64,000 nucleotides of DNA from Virgibacillus sp. SK37 (GTDB lineage Bacteria > Bacillota > Bacilli > Bacillales > Amphibacillaceae), in the NCBI RefSeq assembly GCF_000725285.1, contig NZ_CP007161.1:2580213-2644212 (forward strand), read 5' to 3'. How positions within the stretch are numbered: position 1 is the stretch's first letter; each line of letters begins with the position of its first letter. The notes beneath the pieces are model-generated. The model had not been told where the DNA came from. It was given only the letters and a program-made list of their open reading frames with translations, and did not search any database. The position numbers and the translations under genes are program-made. This document shows positions 30,778 to 40,116 of this stretch, in pieces.

Positions 30778-33291
30778 TTACTTACCATGACAGTTTTTAT
30801 ACTTTTTACCACTGCCACATGGACAAGGATCATTCCGACCAACATTACTTTTTTTCACATAAGGCTTATTGGTTTTTTTCTTATCTTCTTGATCACCGGA
30901 CACTGCTTGTGTATTTTTAACTACTTCCTGGCGTTGTAAATTATCGCGAATTTGTGCCTTCATAATATATTTGGAAACTTCTTCTTCTATATTCTCAATC
31001 ATGGCTTCAAACATAGCGAAACCTTCCATTTGGTACTCACGAAGCGGATCATTTTGACCGTATGCTCGTAAATGTATTCCTTGACGAAGCTGATCCATTT
31101 GGTCAATATGATCCATCCATTTAGAATCAACAGTGCGTAATAAAATAACTTTTTCAAATTCACGCATTTGTTCCTCGGTAAGTTCTTGCTCTTTCTCATC
31201 ATAGCGACCACGTACTTTTTCCATGATCAGTTCATTCATTTCCTCTGGATCTTTCCCTTTTAAATCCTCTTCTTTAATATCTTCAGGGTCAAGAAGGCTT
31301 CCATGTACAAACTCGATAATAGCCTTATAGTCCCAATTACTGTCATCATCATCGCCTGTATGTGTCGCAACCACCCTAGTAACTGTGGATAAAATCATGT
31401 TTTCAATAATATCTCTCAGATTTTCATCTGAATCAATTACGTCAAAACGTTGTTTATAAATAATTTCACGCTGTTCCCTTAATACATCGTCATAAGAGAG
31501 AACCGTTTTACGTGCATCAAAGTTATTTCCTTCCACACGTTTTTGAGCAGATTCTACAGCACGGGAAACCATTTTACTTTCAATTGGTTGACTATCGTCC
31601 ATTCCTAGACGTTCCATCATATTTTTCAAATTATCTGAGCCAAACCGACGCATCAGCTCATCTTCCATTGATAAGTAGAATTGAGTTAATCCAGGGTCAC
31701 CTTGACGACCTGAACGTCCTCTCAACTGATTATCAATTCGGCGCGATTCATGTCGTTCTGTACCGATTACCGCAAGTCCACCTAATTCTTTCACACCTTC
31801 ACCAAGCTTAATATCGGTTCCACGACCAGCCATGTTAGTTGCAATCGTTACTGCACCTTTTTGACCAGCATTTTCAATAATTTCAGCCTCACGATAGTGG
31901 TTTTTAGCGTTCAAAACATTGTGCTTCACCCCAGCTTTTTTTAACAGCTGCGAAATTAACTCAGATGTTTCAACAGCAACCGTACCTACTAATACTGGCT
32001 GACCAGCTTCATACCTTTCTTTAATTTCCTCGACTACTGCCTGGAATTTCCCTTGCATGGATTTATAAATTAAATCCGCACGGTCATCTCTAACTATTGG
32101 TTTATTTGTTGGTATTGCCAGAACGTCCATATTATAAATATTCCGGAATTCTTCTTCCTCTGTTTTAGCAGTACCCGTCATACCTGCAAGTTTGTTATAC
32201 ATACGGAAGAAGTTTTGGAAAGTGATGGAAGCCAGGGTCATACTTTCATTCTGTATTTGCAGTCCCTCTTTTGCTTCGATTGCTTGATGAAGACCGTCAC
32301 TGTAACGGCGACCTTTCATTAAACGGCCTGTAAATTGGTCAACAATTACAACTTCTTCGTCCTGTACCACATAGTCTGTATCTCGGTGCATCGAAACATG
32401 TGCCTTTAATGCTTGGTTAATGTGATGAGTAAGCGAAACGTTATTTAAATCAAACAAATTTTCAATAGAAAAATATCGTTCAGCCTTGTTAATACCTTCC
32501 TCAGTTAACTGAACTCCCTTTGTTTTTTCATCATACGTATAGTCACCCTCACGGTTTAACGTACCTACAAAGCTATTTGCTTGCTGATAAAGAGATGCAG
32601 ATTTTTTTGCAGAACCAGAGATAATAAGTGGAGTCCTTGCTTCATCAATTAAAATGGAGTCGACTTCATCAATAATGGCATAATTTAAAGGCCGTTGAAC
32701 CATTTGCTCCTTGTAAAGCACCATATTATCCCGCAAGTAATCAAAACCATATTCATTATTAGTTCCATAAGTTATATCACACAGGTATGCCTCTTTTTTC
32801 TCTTCTTTAGTTAATCCATTTCCATTTAAACCGACAGTCAGACCTAGAAAGTGAAAAAGTTCACCCATTTCCTTTGCGTCACGATCTGCTAAGTATTCAT
32901 TAACTGTTATAATATGCACACCTTTACCTGAAATCGCATTAAGATATGCAGGCATCGTTGAGGCAAGTGTTTTACCTTCCCCTGTTTTCATTTCCGCAAT
33001 ATTACCTTCATGAAGCGCAATGGCACCCATTAGCTGTGTTTGGAAAGGTCTCATACCTAATACGCGTTTGGCAGCTTCTCGTACCACCGCATATGCTTCA
33101 ACAAGTAAGCTATCCAAATCTTCCCCATTCTGATACCGTTGTTTAAATTCATTTGTTTTCTCTTGTAATTCTGCATCAGACAACTTACTTATATCGACTT
33201 CTAATTCCTCTATTTGATCTACTTTTTTTTGTAGTCGGTTAAGCTGCCTTTGATTTCCATCCCCAAAGATCTTCTTAATTAATCCAGCCAT
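30778..33291 (-). CDS. secA: Preprotein translocase ATPase SecA
   Basis: 837 aa. N-terminal nucleotide domain with Walker A in [10 protein letters not shown] (100-108), [19 protein letters not shown], the second nucleotide domain with [15 protein letters not shown] and [18 protein letters not shown], and the C-terminal zinc/SecB-type tail [18 protein letters not shown]. Drives Sec-dependent export, including the lipoproteins and TasA-type proteins here. ATG follows GGAGCG. Confidence 0.98.
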   Translation of the reverse strand: MAGLIKKIFGDGNQRQLNRLQKKVDQIEELEVDISKLSDAELQEKTNEFKQRYQNGEDLDSLLVEAYAVVREAAKRVLGMRPFQTQLMGAIALHEGNIAEMKTGEGKTLASTMPAYLNAISGKGVHIITVNEYLADRDAKEMGELFHFLGLTVGLNGNGLTKEEKKEAYLCDITYGTNNEYGFDYLRDNMVLYKEQMVQRPLNYAIIDEVDSILIDEARTPLIISGSAKKSASLYQQANSFVGTLNREGDYTYDEKTKGVQLTEEGINKAERYFSIENLFDLNNVSLTHHINQALKAHVSMHRDTDYVVQDEEVVIVDQFTGRLMKGRRYSDGLHQAIEAKEGLQIQNESMTLASITFQNFFRMYNKLAGMTGTAKTEEEEFRNIYNMDVLAIPTNKPIVRDDRADLIYKSMQGKFQAVVEEIKERYEAGQPVLVGTVAVETSELISQLLKKAGVKHNVLNAKNHYREAEIIENAGQKGAVTIATNMAGRGTDIKLGEGVKELGGLAVIGTERHESRRIDNQLRGRSGRQGDPGLTQFYLSMEDELMRRFGSDNLKNMMERLGMDDSQPIESKMVSRAVESAQKRVEGNNFDARKTVLSYDDVLREQREIIYKQRFDVIDSDENLRDIIENMILSTVTRVVATHTGDDDDSNWDYKAIIEFVHGSLLDPEDIKEEDLKGKDPEEMNELIMEKVRGRYDEKEQELTEEQMREFEKVILLRTVDSKWMDHIDQMDQLRQGIHLRAYGQNDPLREYQMEGFAMFEAMIENIEEEVSKYIMKAQIRDNLQRQEVVKNTQAVSGDQEDKKKTNKPYVKKSNVGRNDPCPCGSGKKYKNCHGK

Positions 33292-33437
33292 AATAAACGC
33301 TCCTCAATCTATATAAAAATATAATTCATCATTTCTACATATTTTATATACGTGCTTGCATATTTAATCGTCCATATATAATAATAACACTATCTAAAGT
33401 TGGATGACAACTGCATGTACGTTAGAGGGAGAGAATA

Positions 33438-33474
33438 ACAAAAAGAGCAGTCCGGGGATGAACTACTCCTTTTA
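33438..33474 (-). terminator. Imperfect terminator after the 50-aa gene
   Basis: AAAAGGAGTAGT pairs with ACTGCTCTTTT (one bulge, one G-U) and is followed by U5 on the minus strand. It separates the small gene at 33543 from secA. Confidence 0.55.
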
Positions 33475-33542
33475 ATGGAAGGATACAGCGAAGATATGTG
33501 TGAAAAGTCATTGACTTTCCTGCGAAGGTTAATAAAGTTGAA

Positions 33543-33695
33543 TCATAAGGAGAAACTTTTTCTTTGTTTCTCATGCAGTTGTGTAATTCTTTGATTAGTA
33601 GCAGCTATAATCTCAATGAGCTGCGCAATCGTCTCTTCTTGTTTATGAACCTTTCTTGCTAAATTGTCGAGCGCCTCCCTTTCTTCCCTTTTCAT
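33543..33695 (-). CDS. Small coiled-coil hypothetical protein (50 aa)
   Basis: Begins MKREEREALDNLARKVHKQE and ends RITQLHEKQRKSFSL. It is a single amphipathic helix with heptad character. A GGTGGTGAATAA ribosome-binding site stands before the ATG and an extended -10 (TGTTATAAA, 33725-33733) about 30 bp upstream. A hairpin follows it. I do not recognise the family. Three Spo0A-type boxes lie upstream (see findings), which would make it a candidate for transition-state or sporulation control. Confidence 0.6.
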   Translation of the reverse strand: MKREEREALDNLARKVHKQEETIAQLIEIIAATNQRITQLHEKQRKSFSL

Positions 33696-34009
33696 TTATT
33701 CACCACCTTGTATCTATTGACCTATTTATAACACATATCTAGGTATAAAGGCTAATTGCCATTTTTGAAATTTAGAGTTCGTTTCGACAAGGAATTCTCT
33801 TTATTGCAAGGATTTCGACAAGAAATAAATGAATATATCGAAGAATGCAGCAAAACGATTGTCCAAATATACAAATTGGCTATTCGTTCGACAAATATTG
33901 ACATGGGTAGTATCAATCATAGTCCTAGCCTCGATGCTAATGTAAAAGTTGTTGTATAAACATTACCTAAAACAACTTTCATTATTACGTAGTAGGAGTA
34001 AAATGCGAA
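33696..34009. promoter_or_regulatory. Region with three TTGTCGAA boxes upstream of the 50-aa gene
   Basis: On the minus strand TTGTCGAA occurs at 33783-33790, 33814-33821 and 33887-33894, spaced 31 and 73 bp. The motif equals the core Spo0A (0A) box. A TTG-initiated reading frame on the plus strand (33756-33959) covers the area but has no ribosome-binding site. Confidence 0.5.
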
Positions 34010-34176
34010 GGAAAAATACGAAGACTTCTGGGGGAGATGAGGCATAGGCGAGACCCCGGAATGCGTTATAGTGGTTGGAAGGCTAAAGTCGCGACGTCGT
34101 GTCGCAACGCCTTCATGACCAACATCGTGTTGGCCCGAGGCTCATCAGCCGCCCCGGAAAAGCGCAGTATTTTTCC
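34010..34176. repeat. Intergenic repeat element, copy B (167 bp) with twin-hairpin insert
   Basis: Perfect 10-bp inverted ends GGAAAAATAC / GTATTTTTCC. Outer thirds match copy A at 8665-8770 in reverse orientation. In the middle, where copy A is continuous, an extra stretch of about 60 bp carries hairpins GCGAC-GTCGT-GTCGC (34091-34105) and CCAAC-ATCGT-GTTGG (34119-34133). The rest of 34177-34306 has no gene. Confidence 0.82.
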
Positions 34177-34306
34177 ATAGCGGCGTTATATAGTCTTGTT
34201 ACATTAACAGAGAAATAAGTATACTTTAGTTGGGAGTCTATCTATAATTCGAAATATTCTAATCTTCAAAGTATGTTTTGAAGCCATAGACTAAACGATG
34301 AGACTC

Positions 34307-34338
34307 AAAAAGCGATCCTTTATAAGGATCGCTTTTTG
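34307..34338. terminator. Terminator after hpf
   Basis: AAAAAGCGATCC, short loop, GGATCGCTTTTT; strong and usable on both strands, 19 bp after the hpf stop. Confidence 0.9.
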
Positions 34339-34356
34339 TATCAGCATTATTTTTTA

Positions 34357-34914
34357 TTAAGCATTTGGTTCAATTAGTCCATACTTGCCGTCTTTTCTAC
34401 GGTAAACCACATTTGTTTCGTTTGTAACAGCATTTGTAAAAACGTAAAATGAGTGACCAAGCATATCCATTTGAAGCACAGCTTCTTCAGAATCCATTGG
34501 CTTTAAATCAAACCTCTTTGTTCGCACAATATCAATTTCATCTGATTCTTCTTCAACGGCAACATTATTTGCTTCTCTTTCCAGTTCAGCAAACACGTGC
34601 TTTGGAGAACCTTCTTGTCTAAATTTACGATTGACTTTTGTTTTATACTTTCTGATTTGTCTTTCAAGTTTATCAACGACCAAGTCGATGGCAGCGTATA
34701 AGTCAACATGTTGCACTTCACCGCGCAACAAGAGATTTGTCATTGGAATAGTAACCTCAATTGTCTGCTCATCATTGTAGACACTTAAATTAACATGCAC
34801 CTCGGATGTTGGGGGTGTATCAAAGTATCTTTCCAGCTTGCTAATCTTCCTCTCTACGTATTCACGTATAGAATCAGTCACCTCAAGATTTTCACCACGA
34901 ATGTTAAACTTCAT
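34357..34914 (-). CDS. hpf: Long-form ribosome hibernation promoting factor
   Basis: 185 aa. N-terminal S30AE domain (FNIRGENLEVTDSIREYVERK) and the C-terminal dimerisation domain (RTKRFDLKPMDSEEAVLQMDMLGHSFYVF). Long HPF makes 100S ribosome dimers in stationary phase. B. subtilis YvyD is under sigma-B and sigma-H; a matching sigma-B-type promoter is seen upstream here. Confidence 0.96.
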   Translation of the reverse strand: MKFNIRGENLEVTDSIREYVERKISKLERYFDTPPTSEVHVNLSVYNDEQTIEVTIPMTNLLLRGEVQHVDLYAAIDLVVDKLERQIRKYKTKVNRKFRQEGSPKHVFAELEREANNVAVEEESDEIDIVRTKRFDLKPMDSEEAVLQMDMLGHSFYVFTNAVTNETNVVYRRKDGKYGLIEPNA

Positions 34915-34956
34915 AAACGTGTCCTCCTTTCATCCTTATGTATTTATTATACTATG

Positions 34957-34982
34957 TTTCCCGCCAGAATTCCTGCTTAAAC
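34957..34982 (-). promoter_or_regulatory. sigma-B-type promoter of hpf
   Basis: GTTTAA (34977-34982), 14 bp, GGGAAA (34957-34962) on the minus strand, close to GTTTAA-N12-15-GGGTAT. An AGGAATT sequence inside it resembles a sigma-H -35, and TATAAT at 34946-34951 lies downstream. The start would be about 35 bp before the hpf ATG. Confidence 0.62.
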
Positions 34983-35097
34983 CACTCATTAATTTCTATT
35001 ATTTATTTTGTTTGTTCCAAACCTTGAGGTAATGCAATTTACATCCTGTTAACAATTAATTATTTTTTTATAATTCTATCATTTAAATCAATAGATA

Positions 35098-35135
35098 AAA
35101 AATAACTTCATAATAATATGAAGTTATTTTTTACT
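35098..35135. terminator. Terminator after fliT
   Basis: AAAAATAACTTCAT, 6-nt loop, ATGAAGTTATTTTT. Near-perfect, works in both directions; at the fliT 3' end. Confidence 0.9.
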
Positions 35136-35477
35136 GTCCAAAAACATAGCATCTGAGGAATTTACTTTTTCATATGGATTGATATATTTTCGGTTTGTTC
35201 GCTTTTGCTTCTTCACTTGTTGTATTTCTGCTTTTAATTCTGTAAAAATTTCTTGCATCAATTGTTCTATTTCTGTATTAAGCTGGACCAATTTCTTTCC
35301 GAGAAGCTCCTCTTCTTTTGTATACGGAGGCTTAATATCTGTTAGATTCTCATCTCTCTTCTCAATTAATTGGTTCACTTGTTCAATAATTTCCGCTCGA
35401 TTTTTATGGTTTCTTTCCTGATTAAGCACAGCTTGTAATTGTTCTGTTTGTTGAAATAAAACTTCGAGACGGTTCAT
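35124..35477 (-). CDS. fliT: Flagellar protein FliT
   Basis: 117 aa, charged helical protein (LEVLFQQTEQLQAVL, EEELLGKKLVQLNTEIEQLM) with the size and position of FliT, the chaperone of the filament cap protein FliD. Its ATG overlaps the fliS stop (TAATG). Sequence conservation in FliT is low, so the call leans on position. The fliD gene itself is not here. Confidence 0.78.
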   Translation of the reverse strand: MNRLEVLFQQTEQLQAVLNQERNHKNRAEIIEQVNQLIEKRDENLTDIKPPYTKEEELLGKKLVQLNTEIEQLMQEIFTELKAEIQQVKKQKRTNRKYINPYEKVNSSDAMFLDSKK

Positions 35478-35887
35478 TATACTTGGGCGCCTTGCACAGG
35501 TTGTGCTTTTCTATTCTTCAAAATAACTTCTTTCCACGTGTCTCTAAACTCTGTAATGAGTTCAAGTGCCTCTAAAAGAAATGAAGGGTCATTCTTAATA
35601 TTTCCCTCTCTAAGCTGGAATTGCATAAACTCATACAGTGGAAGGATCTGCTTGGAAATTTCAACCTTTTGGTCCAAGGTTAACATTAATTCCTGTATTA
35701 TATTTTGCGCTTTTTGGATATTGGTATTTTTAGCTTCATAATTTTTTTCTTCTAAATCCTTGACTGCTTGTTTAATAAACTTAATGCACCCATTATAGAG
35801 CATTAAGGTTAATTCTCCACCGGTTGCAGTATTTACCGCGTTATTTTGGTAGGTTTGGTACGGTTTGTTAAGTGACAACTTTTTCAC
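35477..35887 (-). CDS. fliS: Flagellin chaperone FliS
   Basis: 136 aa: PYQTYQNNAVNTATGGELTLMLYNGCIKFI is the conserved N-terminal segment of FliS, followed by four-helix bundle sequence. FliS binds the C-terminus of flagellin and prevents premature assembly; in B. subtilis it also enhances FliW binding to flagellin. Lies directly after flaG without the usual fliD between them. Confidence 0.95.
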   Translation of the reverse strand: MKKLSLNKPYQTYQNNAVNTATGGELTLMLYNGCIKFIKQAVKDLEEKNYEAKNTNIQKAQNIIQELMLTLDQKVEISKQILPLYEFMQFQLREGNIKNDPSFLLEALELITEFRDTWKEVILKNRKAQPVQGAQV

Positions 35888-35932
35888 TCCTTTAAAATTC
35901 TATCCCCTCTGGATAAAGCTTTTAATCAATTG

Positions 35933-36301
35933 CTAAATTTTCTCATCAATCATAAGCCCCATTAATTCTGCCATATCAGCATACATATCCAGCATTTTTC
36001 TTGGTGGAATTTCTTTAATTACTTCATCTGTTAACGGATTCACAACTGTTACATAATATTCATTAAGTTTTTCATGAAAAACAAATTTCAAGTCGGTCTT
36101 TAACGGTTCTACAAACTCATTTAGTTTCTCTGTTACACTTTTTAATTTATCTTTCGTTATTGTGTTATCAGTTGGTGGCAACGTTTTCCCTTCAAGCCTT
36201 ATCTGTTGTTGGGATTTTTCAGTATCTGTTAGCAATTGCGTGTTGTTATCTCCCTGAAGTTTAATTTGCTGCGATCCGTGTGATACTTGATCTAATCGCA
36301 T
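35933..36301 (-). CDS. flaG: FlaG family protein (YvyC)
   Basis: 122 aa. The C-terminal half LKFVFHEKLNEYYVTVVNPL ... EVIKEIPPRKMLDMYADMAELMGLMIDEKI is the FlaG domain. The N-terminal 45 residues are Gln/Asp/Thr-rich and unstructured in appearance. FlaG affects filament length in some bacteria. Just upstream is a sigma-D-like promoter. Confidence 0.92.
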   Translation of the reverse strand: MRLDQVSHGSQQIKLQGDNNTQLLTDTEKSQQQIRLEGKTLPPTDNTITKDKLKSVTEKLNEFVEPLKTDLKFVFHEKLNEYYVTVVNPLTDEVIKEIPPRKMLDMYADMAELMGLMIDEKI

Positions 36302-36336
36302 AATTACATCTCCTCAAACCATCTCGTTTATTCTTT

Positions 36337-36362
36337 CTATCGGTTTGTTGAGTGAAAACTTA
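36337..36362 (-). promoter_or_regulatory. sigma-D-like promoter of flaG-fliS-fliT
   Basis: On the minus strand TAAG (36359-36362), 14 bp, ACCGATAG (36337-36344), against the consensus TAAA-N15-GCCGATAT. It sits in the 74-bp gap between csrA and flaG, where hag normally stands. Confidence 0.58.
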
Positions 36363-36375
36363 AAGGGGCAAACAG

Positions 36376-36600
36376 TTATTTTTTATTTTTATTTAAAAAT
36401 TGTAAAAGATCTGAGGGTACGTTAGCTGCTTGGTCATTTTCATGTTGGATATCCAAGTATATTTCCTTCCGATAAATATCTGTCTTCCTTGGTGCTTCTA
36501 TTCCGAGCTTAACTTGGTCGCCTTCGATGGATAATACCTTAATTTCAATTTCTTCACCAATCTGAATAGCTTCATTTATTTTCCTCGCCAGTACCAACAT
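36376..36600 (-). CDS. csrA: Carbon storage regulator CsrA
   Basis: 74 aa RNA-binding protein: [20 protein letters not shown] and [19 protein letters not shown] are the complete CsrA fold. In Bacillus it represses hag translation and is titrated by FliW. It starts 2 bp after fliW ends. Confidence 0.97.
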   Translation of the reverse strand: MLVLARKINEAIQIGEEIEIKVLSIEGDQVKLGIEAPRKTDIYRKEIYLDIQHENDQAANVPSDLLQFLNKNKK

Positions 36601-36602
36601 AG

Positions 36603-37052
36603 TTACCTTCCCCCTATATTTGATTTAATATTTGGGTTCAAAGGTGTTTTAACCTGGTAGATTTCTTCCGTAAGAATATATTGTTTCGCCAATTTTCGCG
36701 CAGGGTTTAAAATAATGGGTGCCTTCAAATTTAACGTGCTATCTTGAAATGGGTCTTTAACCGTTACGATAGAAAGTACTACGACTTCCTTTTCACTCTG
36801 AATGTTTAACTGCTCTATAATATTCTTATCAAGGTCAAATTCATAGTCTTGATATATATAATAAGGGTTTGTGACGATAAAAGCAGTTGTGGGGGTTTGA
36901 ACTGACTGAAGAATTTGAAAAACAGGATTATCAGGGAAATCGATAAGCAAAAATTTAGTTTCCCCTGGAAATCCCGGCAACCCTGTGTTAAAAAAGATAA
37001 TTTCATTTTCGTCAATTTCTAGTTCTCCTGAATATTTTGTATCCACTATCAT
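36603..37052 (-). CDS. fliW: Flagellar assembly factor FliW
   Basis: 149 aa: [39 protein letters not shown] in two pieces, and [22 protein letters not shown] are FliW hallmarks. FliW binds flagellin and, when released, antagonises CsrA. The fliW-csrA pair is retained though hag is not adjacent. Confidence 0.96.
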   Translation of the reverse strand: MIVDTKYSGELEIDENEIIFFNTGLPGFPGETKFLLIDFPDNPVFQILQSVQTPTTAFIVTNPYYIYQDYEFDLDKNIIEQLNIQSEKEVVVLSIVTVKDPFQDSTLNLKAPIILNPARKLAKQYILTEEIYQVKTPLNPNIKSNIGGR

Positions 37053-37068
37053 TTCATTTCCTCCTCTA

Positions 37069-37632
37069 TCACACTGTGATATTTACAAAGTCTATCTCCA
37101 GACTTGAGTAATTTTTCATTTGCACATCAACACTACCAGCTTTATATCTATGTATAACTTCATTTGGTTGAACATTTATTTCCGGTTTATTTTCTTTTAC
37201 ATTAATATCTACTTTGGCAGGTTGGTAGGTTGTTTTCACGGAAAAATGCGAGGGAATAAATTTTATTCCTAATGATTTCATCCCATCATGACCGTTTTGT
37301 TCTGCCTGATTAGCTATAGGGTCACCCTTATTTTCAATTTGCATTAACTCTCTACCTTGCCCGGCACGTCTCTCAATTCCTTCTAAAAGACCTCGACGCC
37401 CTTCTCCTGCAAATTTATCGTTCAACTTGAAAACATGCATACGATTCATTTGTTCCCATGCTTGACTTTGGTTTATCATTAATTTTGAAGGGGTTGTCCT
37501 GATTTCCATTTTTGCCTTAGGTTGTTGTATGAATAAATCTGCTTTTGGCTGCTCAATCTCCTGTCGTGCTGGTGTTATATTTAATTGAATAGTAGCTGAT
37601 TGAGATTGTATTCTTATCTGAGGTATTTGCAA
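37069..37632 (-). CDS. yviE: DUF6470 protein, YviE type
   Basis: 187 aa. Begins MQIPQIRIQSQSATIQLNIT and has PKADLFIQQPKAKMEI-type repeats, then VNVKENKPEINVQPNEVIHRYKAG-like C-terminal segment. Always found between flgL and fliW in Bacillaceae. Function unknown; likely co-expressed with the hook-filament junction genes. Confidence 0.85.
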   Translation of the reverse strand: MQIPQIRIQSQSATIQLNITPARQEIEQPKADLFIQQPKAKMEIRTTPSKLMINQSQAWEQMNRMHVFKLNDKFAGEGRRGLLEGIERRAGQGRELMQIENKGDPIANQAEQNGHDGMKSLGIKFIPSHFSVKTTYQPAKVDINVKENKPEINVQPNEVIHRYKAGSVDVQMKNYSSLEIDFVNITV

Positions 37633-37697
37633 GACGTCCCCTCCTCTCTAAATGTGAAAACCCTGCAGTCAAAAGGGTGCAGGGCAAATTTGTTATC

Positions 37698-38567
37698 CTA
37701 TCTTAGAAAATCAACTAAAGACGGTTGAATAATCCGTGAGCCTGTAGATAATGCTGCTCGGTGAATACTTTCCTGTGTAATTAATTCTGTAATCGCCTTT
37801 TCATAATCAATGTCTTCATTATCCGACATTGCTTTCGTTGCAATAATATTTTGCTCACTCAACCTATTTTCAACTAATTCAAGTCGGTTCATTCGTGCAC
37901 CAAGATCTGCACGAGAGTTTATAATTTTATTTATACCTTCATCAATATTGGAAATACTTTCTGATACTGTGTCGGAACCCTTACTTAAAGCTTCTTCAAA
38001 ATCATTCACACTCTGGAAGATATCACCAAAAACTTCTTCTGCATTTACATTTGCTTTTAGTTTAATCCCTTTTGCTACTTCAATATCTACAGAGGAAGAA
38101 TCGGCAGTGAATGTTCCGTTCTCTAGATTCACAGTTGGCGGCTGATCAGTTTTAGTCCCGTTAAAAATGTATTTTCCGTTCACTTCGGTTTGGGCTATAT
38201 CTCTTAGATGCTCTTTTAACTGACTTACCTCAGAGCGAATACTTTCAAGCTCTTGAGATTCATTTGTACCGTTACTGGCTTTCACAGCAAGCTCTCGTAA
38301 ACGTTGCATCGCTTTTGTAGCCTTATCCAAAGCAGCATCAGAATTATCCATCCAATTATTTACTTCAATTGTATTACGTTCAAACTGCTCCACTTCTATC
38401 ACACGGTTTCGATAATTAATCCCTTTCATCGCAATAACAGGGTCATCCGATGGACGCGTAATTTTTTTTCCTGTGTTAAGTTGATCCATCAAGTTCCCCA
38501 TTTTATTATAGCTGGAAGAAAGATTTCTTAACATATTATTGGATAGCATGCCTTGTGTTATACGCAT
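37698..38567 (-). CDS. flgL: Flagellar hook-associated protein 3
   Basis: 289 aa flagellin-like protein: MRITQGMLSNNMLRNLSSSY and ITRPSDDPVIAMKGINYR at the N-terminus, and the C-terminal helix (ALSTGSRIIQPSLVDFLR). It forms the second junction zone between hook and filament. Follows flgK with a 9-bp gap. Confidence 0.97.
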   Translation of the reverse strand: MRITQGMLSNNMLRNLSSSYNKMGNLMDQLNTGKKITRPSDDPVIAMKGINYRNRVIEVEQFERNTIEVNNWMDNSDAALDKATKAMQRLRELAVKASNGTNESQELESIRSEVSQLKEHLRDIAQTEVNGKYIFNGTKTDQPPTVNLENGTFTADSSSVDIEVAKGIKLKANVNAEEVFGDIFQSVNDFEEALSKGSDTVSESISNIDEGINKIINSRADLGARMNRLELVENRLSEQNIIATKAMSDNEDIDYEKAITELITQESIHRAALSTGSRIIQPSLVDFLR

Positions 38568-38576
38568 TAGTTACCC

Positions 38577-40091
38577 CTACCTTCCTACTAATCCCATACT
38601 GTTAATAATTTTATCCAGCATTTCATCCATTGCTGTCATGCTTCGTGCGGCTGCACTATAGGCATGTTGAAATTTAATCATGTTGGACATTTCTTCATCC
38701 AAAGAAACAGAGCTGATGGACATCCTTTGATTTTCTACCTGTAAGCGCAAAACACCGGTGTTGTTCTCCATCCGTTTAGCTTCCTGTGCCTGAACACCCA
38801 TTTCTCCAATAAGAGATTGATAGAAACTATTTACAGATGTATTCTCCCCAAACGGGTTATTCCCATCTTCATTTACAATTTTTGTATCGTCAAAGACATT
38901 GGCGAGATCAGAAGCATTATCGCCATTTCCGGCATTACCATTTGAACTAGCAGCTATTTTGTCTGGATTATCAAGAATGTCTTTATTCACAGTCAAACCA
39001 CCAGCACCGCTTGTCCCTGGTTTAAATGTAAAGAAATCAAGTCCTTCACTTCCATCTAAACCAACACCTTGTTGATGGACTTTATTGAACTGCTCAGCAA
39101 AATTAGTAGCCATCTTGTCTAAATCGGCAAGCATATCCCGATATAATCCAGAACCATCCTCTGACAAACCATATGTATCAGCAAAGCCTTTTAGTGACCC
39201 ATTCGATTTGGATATATCCATCGAAATGCTTCCTGCCATTACTTCACCTGCATCGTAATCGATAGATAGCTTTTGAATTGCATCAGATTCATCTGCTTCC
39301 GCCCCATTTAATAGTTTTACTGCAGGCTCAAATGACTTTCCTTTATCATCAACAATTTCAATGCTGGCTATACCTTGAGCAATATCTTGCGAACTTGTAG
39401 AGCTTTTATCATAATCCACTTTAATGTTAACGATACTGGATAATTCATCAATTAAACGATCACGTTCATCATATAAATCATTCGGAAGGTAACCATGTGG
39501 CTCAAGTTCGTTTACCTGTTTATTAATATTATGGATCTGTTTTAATAATGAATTTGCATCCGTAATAGTAATATCCATCTGGTTTTTTAAATCAGTCTGT
39601 ATAGAAGTTAGGGATTCGGATAAATAATTAAACGTATCCGCAACCGCCTTACCTCGTTGGGCCACAACAGATCTCGCTCCCGAATTTTCCGGATTTGAAG
39701 AAAGATCCTGGATTGATTGCCAAAATTGCCCCATTGTTTTTGATAAACCACTGTCAGAAGGTTCATTCATTACGCCTTCCAACCTTGTTAAAGCATCTGA
39801 CATGGTGGACCAGTAACCTGTTTTACTATTCTCCGCTCGGAATTGAACATCCAGATAAGAATCACGTACCCGCTGAATAGAGCCCGTCTGAACCCCTGTC
39901 CCCATTTGGCCTGGTAACTCCGGGCGGTTTCTTGCAGCTGCCGGATATGGATTCATTGTTTCAAAGTTAACTCGCTGTCTTGTATATCCTTTTGTATTTG
40001 CATTAGAAATATTATGCCCAGTTGTATATAATGCTGACTGCTGTGCAAAAAGAGCCTGTTTGGCCATTTCCAGACCATGAAATGTACTCAT
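38577..40091 (-). CDS. flgK: Flagellar hook-associated protein 1
   Basis: 504 aa. N-terminal rod-type motif FHGLEMAKQALFAQQSALYT and GHNISNANTKGYTRQRVNF; C-terminal SSVSLDEEMSNMIKFQHAY and AARSMTAMDEMLDKIINSMG. First junction protein after the hook. Part of flgM-flgN-flgK-flgL. Confidence 0.98.
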   Translation of the reverse strand: MSTFHGLEMAKQALFAQQSALYTTGHNISNANTKGYTRQRVNFETMNPYPAAARNRPELPGQMGTGVQTGSIQRVRDSYLDVQFRAENSKTGYWSTMSDALTRLEGVMNEPSDSGLSKTMGQFWQSIQDLSSNPENSGARSVVAQRGKAVADTFNYLSESLTSIQTDLKNQMDITITDANSLLKQIHNINKQVNELEPHGYLPNDLYDERDRLIDELSSIVNIKVDYDKSSTSSQDIAQGIASIEIVDDKGKSFEPAVKLLNGAEADESDAIQKLSIDYDAGEVMAGSISMDISKSNGSLKGFADTYGLSEDGSGLYRDMLADLDKMATNFAEQFNKVHQQGVGLDGSEGLDFFTFKPGTSGAGGLTVNKDILDNPDKIAASSNGNAGNGDNASDLANVFDDTKIVNEDGNNPFGENTSVNSFYQSLIGEMGVQAQEAKRMENNTGVLRLQVENQRMSISSVSLDEEMSNMIKFQHAYSAAARSMTAMDEMLDKIINSMGLVGR

Positions 40092-40116
40092 ATCGTTTAC
40101 TCCTTTTTAACGCTTA

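Noticed and set aside
33756..33959. Plus-strand 67-codon frame starting at TTG
   Set aside because: No ribosome-binding site, no family resemblance, and it overlaps the triple TTGTCGAA region better explained as regulatory DNA.
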